Source of the DNA: Muraenolepis orangiensis
Taxonomy: Eukaryota; Chordata; Actinopteri; Gadiformes; Muraenolepididae
Assembly: GCA_027704905.1 (NCBI GenBank)
Contig: CM051006.1
Span: forward strand, 3,669,749 to 3,733,748
Length of the DNA stretch: 64,000 bases
Direction of reading: 5' to 3'
Numbering within the stretch: position 1 is the stretch's first letter; every line of letters begins with the position of its first letter. Position numbers and translations under genes: made by a program. Shown one piece after another: positions 49,371 through 60,284 of this stretch. Below the pieces are notes generated by a model. The model did no database searches. It saw nothing but the letters and a program-made list of their open reading frames with translations, and was not told the origin of the DNA.

Positions 49371-50439
49371 TACACCTGAGGGAGGCCTGATATTAGGAGA
49401 GCGTTTCCACCCTTGACGGCTGCTGCATGTTCTGCATGTGCTGTTGGTGCTTGTAGAAGGACTAGAAACGGTCTGTAGGTGGCGTCCTCCTGCTACTACC
49501 ACATGTATGAGTGCTTGTGCTTATTGGGATGTTTGTAGTGGATAGCAAAGAGAGCAGATGGTACATACTAGAGCTCCTTTTTTGAGTGTGTGTGTGTGTG
49601 TTGGCTGGTTTACCCTGAGGGCCTTGTTTACCAGGACCCACAGGTGTGCTGCCTCACCAGCCCCAGATTCCAGGACCAGGTGAGGCTGCTTAAACCAGTC
49701 ACACACACTACACAAAATAAATACATTCATATATATGTATATTTATTTAATATGTATATATAAATATATATATATTAGCCTAGTTAGCCTTTTATTGTAA
49801 CATATTGTCACTTGTTATGTTCTGCCTCTATCAGTGTGAACAGACTGAATGAAGTCCTGATATCAATCATCTCTTTGACACTGATGTGTCCTGATTGGTG
49901 GAGAACAGAAAGTGGACGTGGAAAACCACAGATTTAATGAATGAATGAATTGCACTTAAGACGTTGGCTCTGTACGTGCGCTCCATGTTGGGGTCAACCT
50001 TTACATGAGAAGCTGCCTTCTCAAAGATGACCACTAGAGAGACGCATGTGTCTAAGAAGACGATGGATTCAGGCCTCAGAGACCCTGAGGGAAACTGTTT
50101 ACCTTTAGGAGACAAAGAAGAAGACCAAAATGTGGGACATCAATGTCAATGATTGTGTTTAGTGTGATGAGAATTTAGGTACAGATGGCCTGGTGTTATT
50201 GTAATATTGATATATATATATTTATAATACCAATAACATATAAATGTAAAAAAAGTATTATGTAATATAAAATTTGAATATGTACAATGAACAACACAAA
50301 AATGTACATTTTGTGAACTGTGTGTGGTTATATTGTTAGTAGGTAGTATAAAGTGTTGTTTACAGTATTGTATAGTATAGTATTGCATAGTTTAGCATAG
50401 ACTAGCATAGTATTGTTGTTTAAATTCATACTGCAGGAG
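49371..50439. other. Unassigned sequence
   Basis: A minus-strand frame at 49867-50115 (S-L-R-P-E-S-I-V-F-L-D, D-P-N-M-E-R-T-Y-R-A-N) has no family I recognise. AT repeats lie near 49740-49780 and 50200-50225. Confidence 0.4.
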
Positions 50440-50935
50440 GGAATGGGGGTAAGCAGCGTATATCCTCTGCTCTGGTCAGCGGCTTCAAGTTCCTCGGCGT
50501 GCACATCTCCGAGGACCTCACATGGTCCACGCACACCACACACATGGTGAAAAGGGCCCAACAACGCCTGGATTTCCTCAGGCGTCTGAGGAAATTCAGC
50601 ATGGGCCCCCGCATCCTGAGAACATTCTATAACGGCACCATCGCCTGGTACAGGAACTGCACCGCACTCGAGCGCAGAGCGCTTCAAAGGGTGGTGCGGA
50701 CGGCCCAGTATATGGTTGGAGGTGAGCTCCCCTCCCTCCTGGATATATACAACCAGCGGTGCGTGGCCAAGGCCAAACGCTTCATAAAAGACAATGCCCA
50801 CCCCAGCCACAAGCTTATTTTTATAACTTCTGTCTGTCGTCGGGTATTGCACATAAGATTTTCACTCACTGCTTTATACTTATATACTTTTAAACTGTGA
50901 AGTGACAATAAACTTGACTTGAAAAATTATTGTTT
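50440..50935 (+). mobile_element. LINE 3' fragment (Rex1/L2-like C-terminus)
   Basis: Reads F-K-F-L-G-V-H-I-S-E-D-L-T-W-S-T, R-A-Q-Q-R-L-D-F-L-R-R-L-R-K and R-V-V-R-T-A-Q-Y. The 3' end GTGAAGTGACAATAAACTTG, ACTTGA is typical of these LINEs. It is the same family as the minus-strand LINE at 53794-56287. Part of the middle (usual I-L-T-G-C-I-T) is missing by a small deletion. Confidence 0.8.
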
Positions 50936-51078
50936 ATCGGTTTTTAATGATATAATATGTTATTGCGGGTTCATGCAAGCAATGCATATAATTGTTTCAC
51001 AGAATCCGTAAATACAATCCTTACATTAAATGGATTGGTAGGTCCATAAAATGGCTCCTTCCAGGGTTCACGTCTTAC

Positions 51079-51152
51079 TTTTGTGGCTGAGCAGAGGTCC
51101 TGGTAGTCTGCTTGTAGTCTCTTCATGTTGTCTGGGACGGTAGGGTCTGGGA
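51079..51152 (-). CDS. Spectrin-repeat (nesprin-like) exon C
   Basis: A 74-bp minus-strand exon between TTTTTAAAG and A|GTAAGACG. It reads P-D-P-T-V-P-D-N-M-K-R-L-Q, then A-D-Y-Q-D-L-C-S-A-T-K, a typical spectrin helix. Phase starts at 2 nt and ends at 0. With exons A and B it runs A to B to C along the minus strand. The strong donor and clean frame support a true exon. The protein name is inferred from spectrin-type pattern only. Confidence 0.5.
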
Positions 51153-51289
51153 CTTTAAAAACACATGGATGAAAGTATTTGACTATTAACACTACGACGG
51201 ATGCTATATTCTGAGATTTTACTTCATTCTTACTGACCACTAATCCAGTGCTTCAGACTGGATTAATCCAGGACCCGCCTGATAAATAC

Positions 51290-51470
51290 AGTGAGCACTC
51301 CTGCTCCACTAAGACCTGGGACAGATAATCACACAGCCACAGATGGCCATGATCAATGTCCACAGTGTTTGGGTGCGGAGCACTTGAGGAATGGCTTGAC
51401 GGACAGGGACTGTATGAACCTCGTGGTGTTAGACAATCCACCAGGATGGCACATAGTCCAGAAGATCTGG
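51290..51470 (+). mobile_element. Retroelement gag-like zinc-knuckle fragment
   Basis: Reads D-G-H-D-Q-C-P-Q-C-L-G-A-E-H and L-T-D-R-D-C-M-N, like the C-x2-C-L-G-x-x-H motif seen in fish DIRS/Gypsy gag-type proteins. Short and without neighbours. Confidence 0.35.
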
Positions 51471-51502
51471 AGGCCAGGGAGGATCGCTCTCTCTCCACCT
51501 AG

Positions 51503-51800
51503 GATTCAGATTCAGATTCAGATTCAGATAACTTTATTAATCCCGAGGGAAATTAAGGTGCAACAGTTGACACAGGGGGAATAAATGCACATACAAAAAT
51601 ACTAATACCTAAGCTAAAAAACAAAACAACAACTAACTAAATAAAACTATTATAAACAAAAATAGTTAAAATAATTCTAAATGAAGTCTAAATGTATTGA
51701 TAAATGAAGATAAATTTACAGTATTATTACAGTAATACGTAGGTATATACAATACACAACAATACGTATAGTGCAAATTGGCAGTAATAATATATTAATA
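51503..51800 (-). mobile_element. Rex1 3' end with (GATTCA)n tail, minus strand
   Basis: Plus strand GATTCA units, then TAACTTTATTAATCCCGAGG and the reverse complement of the Rex1 3' UTR (collinear with 49090-49350). 5'-truncated. The tail unit is 6 bp. Confidence 0.82.
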
Positions 51801-51950
51801 AATAAATAAATAAATAATAAATAAATTAATAAATTAATAAATTAATAAATTAATAAATTAATAAATTAATAAATTAATAAATTAATTAATAAATTAATTA
51901 ATTAATATTAATTAATTAATTAATAAATTAATAATAAATTAATTAATTAA
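51786..51950. repeat. (AATAAATT)n AT-only repeat
   Basis: ATAAATTA-type units with no G or C. Confidence 0.93.
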
Positions 51951-52192
51951 TAATGGAGACTAATAATGAGAATAATGATGGAGACCTGATTTAGACTAAA
52001 GTATCATTACGACTATGGCTGATTTTGACTTCAGCATGATTTAGACTATGACTTCTGCAGCATTTCTACTCCAAATTGACTATGGTTGCATTTAGCTATG
52101 GCAGAAAGTGGCATCATTTCGACTAAGGCCTGATTTCGACTACAGCATCATTTATATTCCGGCCTGATTTTAACTACAGCATAATTCAGCAC

Positions 52193-52261
52193 CAGAGCCC
52201 CGCCCTTCTGCTTCAGGCTGCCCAGACTCTCCTCAAAGCCTGCGATGTCCTCCATTATGGC
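52193..52261 (-). CDS. Spectrin-repeat (nesprin-like) exon B
   Basis: 69 bp, acceptor CACTCACCCAG before it and a GTGCTG donor after it, both in phase 0. It reads A-I-M-E-D-I-A-G-F-E-E-S-L-G-S, then L-K-Q-K-G-G-A-L. This joins in frame to exon A's L-A-R-H-K end and gives the nesprin-type pattern H-K-A-I-M-E-x-I-x-G-F-E-x-x-L. The frame is clean. Confidence 0.55.
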
Positions 52262-52380
52262 CTGGGTGAGTGGAGGATTATTTAGAAAGTTTGACAGTTT
52301 GTGATGTTGTTAGCCTGGCGGTTCATGCTTCATGGTATCCTGGTTTGGTTTGTTGAGACCTCGTTTCAGTAAACTTAGCC

Positions 52381-52665
52381 TAGGGCTGGATAATAATTGA
52401 ATATAATTGTTTATCGCATTTGAACGATATGATATGTTATACACAATTCTGTTGTCTACACGATAAGAAGCAAATGTTGTTTAAAAACTGTCCAAAGCAT
52501 TTTGTAAATAATATTTAAAAAAAATGTCTTTTTTTTTTTACATTTAACAGCATTAAAATGTTGTTAAATGCAAAATCTTTTGACTATGTAACATGTGATT
52601 TTGCAAAATCGTGAAAGCTATCGAAAGGTAAAATATCGGGATCTTGATTTCAACGTCCAGCCCTA
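52381..52665. mobile_element. 285-bp hAT-like MITE, TAGGGCTGGA ends
   Basis: Ends TAGGGCTGGA and TCCAGCCCTA, AT-rich inside. Flanks CTTAGCCT and CTTAGGTC share CTTAG, a decayed 8-bp target duplication. It lies in the intron between exons A and B. Confidence 0.6.
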
Positions 52666-52783
52666 CTTAGGTCTAATACATGCTGCAATCGCTACCACTT
52701 TTAGATGCATTGTAGTTTAGAAAAAATGTAAGATTGGAATACATCAGCCAAACTACTATAAACACAGTCGCTTATCTCCGGAC

Positions 52784-52950
52784 CTTATGGCGAGCCAGCT
52801 GCTGGGTGGCTGTCTCCATGCTGCTGGTCTGCATGGAGTCAGAGGTCACCAGGCAGCTGGACATCTAAAGGAGCCACTTGTCAGCCTCCTGGAGCTTACT
52901 GTTTTAGTCCTCGTGCTCCTTCACCCACTCCGCAGGCTCAGCACCTGCGT
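52784..52950 (-). pseudogene. Spectrin-repeat (nesprin-like) exon A with two stops
   Basis: 167 bp between TGCTTCTCAG and AAG|GTCCGG. It reads A-E-P-A-E-W-V-K-E-H-E-D, stop (52904-52906), N-S-K-L-Q-E-A-D-K-W-L-L, stop (52865-52867), M-S-S-C-L-V-T-S-D-S-M-Q-T and E-T-A-T-Q-Q-L-A-R-H-K. Splice sites and phase are kept, and both stops are single-base changes. Spectrin repeats of nesprins tether nuclei to the cytoskeleton. The stops imply a pseudogene or duplicate, a skipped exon, or sequence errors. Confidence 0.55.
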
Positions 52951-53436
52951 CTGAGAAGCAGCGTGTGGAGTGTGTGTGTGTGTGTGGTGATGGTGGTGGT
53001 GGCCGCTTTTAACCGGTGCAGCCTCACCCGGCCCCAGACTCTAATCAGTCTGACCAGGGCCGGGTGAGCATATGTCAATCAGCCACCAACCACACTCCAC
53101 ACTCTGCTCAAGCTAGGGAGGAGGCTACAGCACACGCATCCCAAGTGACTCAAGAGGGTAAGTGACCACATGGGATCGAGAAGGTAAGTGGATTTTATTT
53201 GTATCACAACCATCCCTCATTTTGGTAAGGATGGTTGGGACTGAATGTTGGCCACTTGGTTGTTAAAACTATCCACGGACGTATATTTGATTTACCAATT
53301 GAAGGTAATATACCATATCGATTGTATTTATCACTTCTATGTAGTGAACGTAAATCCAACCGGTACACATGATCTTTATGGCAGGTTTGTACAATCGGTG
53401 CATAGAATTGTTTCCTAGAATCCATAAATACAATCC
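52951..53436. other. Unassigned sequence
   Basis: The last 45 bp resemble 50975-51025 (GCATA-AATTGTTTC-AGAATCC-TAAATACAATCC), a short diverged direct repeat. Confidence 0.4.
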
Positions 53437-53793
53437 TGCAAGGTATGGACAGGCCAAGAGGACTGCAGCCTCAGCCGTAGCGGAAGCAAAGCAGCGGGTG
53501 TGGGAGGAGTTCGGAGAAGCCATGGAGAAGGACTTTCAGTCGGCACCTAAGCGGTTCTGGCAAACTGTCCGGCACCTGAGGAGGGGGAAGCGTGAATCCA
53601 TCCAAGCTGTTTACAGTAAGGGTGGGACACTGCTCACCTCAACTGAGGTAGTGATCGGGCAGTGAAAGGAGCACTTGACGCCTTACCCCAATCTCCCGGG
53701 AGGAAGTCACTGCGGTAGTCAAACATCTCGACAGTGGCAAAGCCCCGGGGATAGATACAGAAATACTGAAGGCTCTTGGTGTCTCCCGGAGGG
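53437..53793 (+). mobile_element. Internal Rex3 fragment, plus strand
   Basis: Reads A-S-A-V-A-E-A-K-Q-R-V-W-E-E-F-G, then S-A-P-K-R-F-W-Q-T-V, and later V-V-K-H-L-D-S-G-K-A-P-G-like sequence with breaks. It corresponds to the stretch between endonuclease and RT of Rex3 (minus-strand 39930-40340). Both element ends are missing. The right side joins the next LINE directly at GGTGTCTCCCGG. Confidence 0.8.
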
Positions 53794-56287
53794 GAGGAGG
53801 GCAAACAGTCCATGGTTGGGGTGAGAGGGGTCATCGACTATTTTTTGTGCCTTCCTCAGACACCGTTTGTGGTGGGTAGTGTTTATTGCAGGGAGGGGTA
53901 GTCCAACGATGCGTTGGGCGGTTTTCACCACCCTCTGCAGCGCTTTCCGGTCGGAAACAGTGCAGTTGCCGTACCACACTGTGATGCAGTTGGTGAGGAT
54001 GCTTTCAATAGCACACCAGTAAAAGTTCACCAGAATCTGAGGTGACAGGTGGGCTTTCCTCAGTCTCCTCAGGAAGAAGAGACGCTGGTGAGCCTTCTTT
54101 ACCAGTGAGGCAGTATTGAGGGACCAGGAGAGGTCCTTGGAGATGTGAACCCCCAGGAATTTGAAGCTGGAGACACGCTCAACCTCCACTCCATTGATGA
54201 GGATGGGGGCGTGTGCGCCAGCTCTGGTCTACCTGAAGTCGACGATGAGCTCCTTGATCTTCTTGGTGTTGAGGGCCAGGTTGTTGTCAGCGCACCAGGC
54301 CACCAGGTGCTGGACCTCATCCCTGTATGCTGCTTCCTCGTTGTTTTTGATGAGGCCCACCACCATTGTGTCGTCAGCAAACTTGATGATGGTGTTTGTA
54401 CCATGTACAGGAGTGCAGTCGTGGGTGAAGAGGGAGTAGAGGAGAGGGCTCAGCACACAGCCTTGTGGAACGCCGGTGATTAGGGTGCGGGTGGAGGAGG
54501 TGAGATGGTCTAACCTGACTGACTGGGGTCTGTTGGTTAGGAAGTCTAGTAACCAGTTACAAACTGAGGGGTTGATGTCAAGGTTCTTGGTTTTCATGAG
54601 GTCACCAAGTTTGAAGATGAGTTTGGAGGGGATGATGGTGTTAAATGCTGAGCGGGGATGCCATCAGGACCAGCTGCCTTATGCACATTTGTTCTGCTCA
54701 GTGCCGCACGCACGTCTGTGGGGAATAGGGTGAGGGGTTGGAGGTCAACAGGGAGAGTAGCCCAGGTGGGCAGTTCGGGGTTGTTCCGGTCGTAGCGGGC
54801 AAGACAATTATTGAGTTTGTCAGGGAGGGATTAGTCGGTGGTTGGGGGGGAGTTGTTGGAGGGTTTGTAATCCGTGATGGCCTAGATGCCCTGCAACATG
54901 CGTCGGGGATCGGAATTGTTGAAGTGGTCTTCAACCCTTCGCTTGTGTTTGAGCTTGGCCTGCTTGATGCCCTTTTTCAGAACAGTAGGCCAGTGCATCG
55001 CCCGACCTAAAAGCAGCGTCACGTGCCTTTAGGAGTAGGCGGACCTCTCTGTTCATCCACGGCTTCTGGTTGGGGAATGTTGTGATCTGTTTGAGGGTGG
55101 TGACAGTGTCAATGCTGGAGTTGATGTAATCCAAAACAGAGGAGGCGTAGGAGGCAATGTCGGTGTGGGAGTCTAGGGTAGATTGGGAGGCAAACAGGTG
55201 TGCAGAAATCGGTTCTGCAACTTAGAGTCTGCTCCCTCAGGACACACTTTGACTGTCCTAACGGTGGGCTTCACATGCTTGATGAGTGGCGTGTACTTAG
55301 GCAGCTTGAACAAAGAGACATGATCACTCTGTCCAAGGTGGGGGAGGGGGACGGCTTTGTAAGCATCAGCCTTGTTGGTGTAAACATGGTCTAATGTTCT
55401 GTCTCCTCTTGTAGAACAGGAGACATGCTGATACAATTTGGGGAGCACAGTCTTTAAGTTGGCATGATTGAAATCACCTGCAATAATAAAGGCTGCCTCT
55501 GGGTGGGAGTTCTGTTGCTTGTTAATAGCAGAGTACAGTTCCTTCATAGCTAGTTAGCGTTAGCATCTGGAGGTATGTAAGCCGCAGTTATGATGGTGGC
55601 TGTAATTTCCCTTGGTTGGTAAAAGGGTCTACATTTAACCATTAGATATTCTACGTTAGCAGAGCAGTGGCTCTCGATGATGGTAGTGTCTGTGCACCAA
55701 GCCTTGTTAGTATAGATACACAAGCCTCCTCCCCTGGTTTTACCGGAGCCCTCAGCTGATCTGTCTGCTCTGTGTAGAGTGAGCCCCGTTAGTTCAATAG
55801 CACTGTCGGCGATTCCGCTGTTAAGCCATGTTTCTGTGAAAATCATCACGTTGCAATCCTTAATCCGTTAATGGTTGATAATCCGCAGCCGCATTTCATC
55901 AATTTTGTTCGTCAGAGATCGTACGTTGGCGAGGAAAACGCTGGGTAGCGACGGGCGATGTGGGTTAGCTCTTAGCCTAGCGTGTAGCCCTCCGCGGCTT
56001 CCTCTCCTGTGTTTACGTTTCCTCTGCGGGCGATGGGTCCGGTCAGCCGGTCGTGCTGGGGTGAGATTCACCGGAGTTTCAGCATGGAGTTCAAGATCGC
56101 CGATTAAGTTGCCAGAATGATGTAATCCAATTCCAAAAAGATTGTGTCGGGTGTTTGTGATGAGAGCAAGACTGTTCTGTGTGAACAGACTAAGAATTAT
56201 GAGGTATATTACAGCTAATTTGCAAAAGCTGGTCAGACTCTGGGCGTCGCGATGTTTACGCACCGCCATCTTGGTCGTCCTAGTCAC
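53794..56287 (-). mobile_element. Nearly complete LINE ORF2 (Rex1/L2-like group), frameshifted, 3' end lost
   Basis: Minus-strand pieces in order: start of endonuclease at 55868-56287 (F-L-A-N-V-R-S-L-T-N-K-I); 55550-55849 (T-E-T-W-L); 55173-55547 (A-G-D-F-N-H-A-N-L, S-D-H-V-S-L-F). Next is the linker F-P-N-Q-K-P-W-M-N at about 55060, then RT 54229-54597 (G-V-P-Q-G-C-V-L-S-P, K-F-A-D-D-T), and the C-terminal part 53719-54189 (F-K-F-L-G-V-H-I-S). It breaks at L-P-S-G-R, where it meets Rex3 sequence, so the last codons and 3' UTR are absent. At least four frameshifts. The RT catalytic DD is kept. Confidence 0.82.
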
Positions 56288-56288
56288 T

Positions 56289-56505
56289 GTGTTACACCAC
56301 TAGCCTACAGGTAAGACCACTGGTCTACTGGTTAGACAACTAGCCTACAGATCGGACCACTAGCCTACTGGTTTGTGACCACTTGTCTAGTGGTTAGACT
56401 ACTAGCCCACTGTGTTAAACCACTAGCCTACTTGTCAGACCACAAGCCTACTGGTTAGACCACTAGCCTACAATTTAGACCACTGGTCTAGTGGTCCTAC
56501 TGATG
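56289..56505. repeat. Degenerate ~20-bp tandem repeat
   Basis: About ten units of the type GACCACTAGCCTACTGGTTA with many substitutions. Confidence 0.85.
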
Positions 56506-56695
56506 CTCGAACTAATACAACCAATACTACGGCTCATATGCTACTAATATACTACTATTTAATATATACTAATATACCCTGTACTGTGCTTTCTGCGTAC
56601 CAGCTCAGTAAGTAAACCACTAATACTACTAATACACTGCTATTATATACTATAGTGCAATGTGTTTTGTTATTAGTGTTAGTAATGGTATATAT
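56506..56695. other. Short AT-rich spacer and hAT target duplication
   Basis: CTAATACTAC-type repeats. The last eight bases GTATATAT (56688-56695) are the left target duplication of the hAT. Confidence 0.6.
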
Positions 56696-56919
56696 CAGTG
56701 GCAAACTGTGTCTATCACACGGTGATAGACATGGTTGTTCTAGTCAGACAGACGTCACGGAGGCAGTCACTTTATGCGTTATCTCATTTAGGAAGATCAG
56801 ATTGTCGCAGCCAATTTCCAAGTTGACCATAGTTGGTAAAGCAGTGTCCATGTAGTGAAGTAACAGACCAACACAGCACCACCACACAGGCTATCGATGA
56901 AAGAGACGGTCTGAAACAA

Positions 56920-57277
56920 TACGTGAAAAGGCTTAACATAACTTAAAGTTCCAAAACAGAGATCAATAATCACCAAATGTCTCTGGAATATGTCTTGTCA
57001 TTAACTATTTCACCTGTCAAAATATCAAAAACTAAATCCTACTATTACGGAAGTTATGTTACATTAAATGTTTTCCTCTCATAAAGCTGTGTTAAGACTT
57101 TTCCTTACTGGCTCAATAGAGAGGAAAACACTCAATGTCACATAACGTTCATAATGGGAGGATTTAAGTTGAGATATTTTGACAGGTGAGTGCTAATGAC
57201 AAGACATATACCAGAGAAATTTGGTGATTATTGAGCGCGGTTTTGTAACTCTTAGTTACGTTAAGTCTTTTCACGTT
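56920..57277. mobile_element. Fold-back (palindromic) MITE
   Basis: The left half (ACGTGAAAAGGCTTAAC ... CACCTGTCAAAATATC ... GGAAAAC-like) is the reverse complement of the right half (GATATTTTGACAGGTG ... GTTAAGTCTTTTCACG). Arms are about 160 bp with a loop of roughly 40 bp near 57085-57125. TA-like bases flank both ends. It is inserted in the hAT. Confidence 0.75.
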
Positions 57278-57472
57278 AAGCGATGCAAAGAAAGATCAAG
57301 TCAAAACTCTAAATTTAAATGTACAACAATGCTTAACAAACCCAAGACAGCCATGAACTAATCAGTCAACAAGTGTGTGGAAACACAATGCAACAACCAG
57401 CTCAACGAGACGCAACACTGCGCCAAAACCAGCAAAGACAAATGAGTCTCACTCACCAATGATGTTCACTTA

Positions 57473-58875
57473 TGCCTCGTTTCCACCAACACAAGCCTAG
57501 TTGTAGCTCTCGGGTGGCGCGAGAGCCGGTTCGCAGTTGGTTCAATTGGCGAGCCGTCTAAGAACTGGTTTGCGTTTCCACCGACTTTTTCGCCGAGAGA
57601 GCCACATCATGACGTCACTGTTAACGTCTCTGTTTTCCCAGCAGCTCGCGCCAACTTCCACAACAGTGGATTACATGATGGATGTTAAAGTGTTGCGCCT
57701 GGCTTTGAGGCTACAAACAGCTGCTCGTCTTTAGTGCTATGGACGCGATTACGTTGAAGCCCCTAACTGTGATAAAGGACTATACTAATAAAATGGACTT
57801 GACGTTAGAGCTGCATTAATAGAGTACTTAAACAGAAGGGACCATTTGCCTTTTCTTCTTCAAAACTGTAATCTTGTATTATGTTTCTCGGTTGATAAAG
57901 CATAATGAAGCGGACATTGTATGAAAAATAGAAATGTTTTATTTAAAAAAAACAAAAAACATTAAATACACAATATACAGTAATCACAAAATGTAAAAGT
58001 ATAGAGTGCAGTGTAATAAGTCCATGTTAATAAAGCTCCGAGGGCTGAGGGGCTCCTGTGAGCTGCAGCCCAGTGGGGGCGGTAGCTCCGCATCGACATC
58101 GTCCAGGGAAGACGACTCCATAAACAACTAAAACAAGAGAAAAGTGCATTAAAACATGATTCCATTACACTTTACTGTTTTTAGAAAGTAGCATCCTGAC
58201 GTTATCAAGGTTAATATCGGCTAACAGAAGCCTAGCAATCATAGCTCCTCATTTGTGATGAAGGAACATAACATTGATGTGATACTGAGCAGCTCGCTAA
58301 ACAGATTATAAATACAAAGCTGGTTGGCAACACGGGAAAGATTTATAAAGTAAAAACTTACCAGGACCAGAGTGACAGCAGCGGATCATCAGTTTGTTAT
58401 CGATTAGCCCCTCGTATCGTCCAGTTTGTTATGGATTAGCTCCTCGGTCCTGTCCCCCGCTGAAGACATCTCACGCTGTAGTTTTTCTAATAGTGGTTTG
58501 TTCTAGAAGCTCCTCTAGTTTATTGTGAGCTTCTGCCGAGGACAACAACGCAAACAAACGCAGTTTGTCTCGTCCACGGACCACTGTCACCTTCACGTCC
58601 ACAGAGAATTTTACTGATTTTAAAGATGGCGGAAAAAAACTTTTAGTTTGTTTTGAGTTTGTCCGATAAGCCCCGCCCCCAGCCCCGATAAGCCCCGCCC
58701 CCAGCCCCTGACGTAGTGGAGCCGGCTGGCTAGCCCAGCTTCGAAGTGGAGCCGCAAACGAACCACTTAACGGAGCCAGAAAGTGTCTCCATTGCGGTGG
58801 AAACCCAAAGAACTGGTTCGCGATGACGTGCAAGCTCCGAACCAGCTCTCAAAACAGCTTGGTGGAAACGAGGCA
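57473..58875. mobile_element. Harbinger-like non-autonomous element, TTA target duplication
   Basis: Perfect 17-bp terminal inverted repeats (TGCCTCGTTTCCACCAA and TTGGTGGAAACGAGGCA), flanked by TTA on both sides (57470-57472, 58876-58878). A second subterminal inverted motif with GTTTCCACCG lies at both ends. A minus-strand 120-codon frame at 58471-58833 has no transposase motif. A 3-bp TWA duplication is the PIF/Harbinger hallmark. Confidence 0.82.
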
Positions 58876-59708
58876 TTAAAGACCAAATCCATTCTCATGT
58901 CCTTCTGGATGAATGTTTCGATAACCCGGTCATAAAGCTGATTACTGCTTTTCAGATCCAAAATAAGTTGCCTTTCAATAGCTATGGAAGCTAATGCAGT
59001 GAGTCGGGATTGTCCTGTTCTGTTCCTCCATATGTTTTTATAATATTAAAATGTCCTTTCCACAGATGTAGTGGTGACGGGGATTGTTAAAACTTTTTTA
59101 TAATGTCCATCTTTTTACTGAATGGTCGTCTTTAAAAGGGTACTAACAACAATTCCGCAACAACATAATCTTCACCTGTTGCCATTTCGATGTAAAAAAA
59201 CCTACGTAGAAAAAAACCTACGTGGCACTAAGCTAGATCCGAGCCAGTGAACTTTCTAGCACACTACGGAACTGTGGGGAAATCTGAAAGAATACGCCCA
59301 TTGGCTACAATTCACTATATGATTGGTTTATCAAATTGTCAATCCAAACGTACGCTCTCATTCAGTCTGAGGGCCAAAGCAATCGCGAATACTTTGGTTG
59401 AAGGATATTCTTCTCAGCAACCAAGAAAAATATCTGATTGGTTGCATTGTTTTTCCAACACAAAACTACTCAAATGCGTAGTGCATGGACCGAGAAAGAC
59501 AAATAAATCAACAGAACACTGTAATATAACAGATAACAACACAGATGTGATTCTCATTTATTCATTTTATTTAAATTGTAATAAATTGTATTCAATTGTA
59601 TTACATTTTTTAAATCCAATTAATTTGATTTATTTTTATTTAATCTGAGAGTTCCAGGGTCTTCTCTGAATATCTTGAAGGCCCTGACGCTTCACCACTG
59701 GTATATAT

Positions 59709-59954
59709 TAATATATTGTGTATTAAGTCTCCGAGGCACTGGTGGATGTTTTGGCTTCATGAATATTGCTCTATTAAATTGGCATTTTATTATTATTATT
59801 ATTAAGACATATTAGCATTAGTACTAATATATATATATATATTTATTATTCTTATTATTCTTATTATTCTTATTATTCTTATTATTCTTATTATTATTAA
59901 TAAGACATACTAGTGTTAGCATTAGTAGTAATATATATATATATATATATGTGT
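59709..59954. repeat. AT-rich and (TTATTATTC)n repeats
   Basis: A TTATTCTTA-type 9-bp run and AT runs at about 59818-59950. Confidence 0.9.
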
Positions 59955-60065
59955 GTGTATCATTAGTCTCCCAGGCCCTGTCTAACGTTCTGTGTGAAGA
60001 CCTACGAGCGTCTCTTCTTCCTCGTCGCTGCATTTTACTGTTCCAAAATTCAAAGAGCAGCATCT

Positions 60066-60205
60066 TGTCACAGTTACGGTGGGTGACAGGGGGCGTGGCC
60101 AAGGCATGGGCCACGCCCCCTGTCACCCAGTGGCGCACCCACGCACCTGTCGGCAATTGCTGATTATGATAATCACCGCACCTGGGTATATATATATATA
60201 CACCC

Positions 60206-60284
<79 letters not shown>

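Larger units (their letters stand above)
56696..59700 (-). mobile_element. hAT element with 8-bp target duplication, carrying two nested elements
   Basis: Ends CAGTGGCAAACTG and CGCTTCACCACTG with flanking GTATATAT on both sides (56688-56695, 59701-59708). The minus strand at about 58885-59090 reads A-S-I-A-I-E-R-Q-L-I-L-D-L-K-S and Y-D-R-V-I-E-T-F-I-Q-K-D, the hAT dimerisation region at the C-terminus of ZMYM1-like transposases. A TSVERTF-like motif lies before it in a broken frame. Removing the nested pieces (56920-57277, 57473-58875) leaves about 1.25 kb, so it is an internally deleted, non-autonomous copy. Confidence 0.85.
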
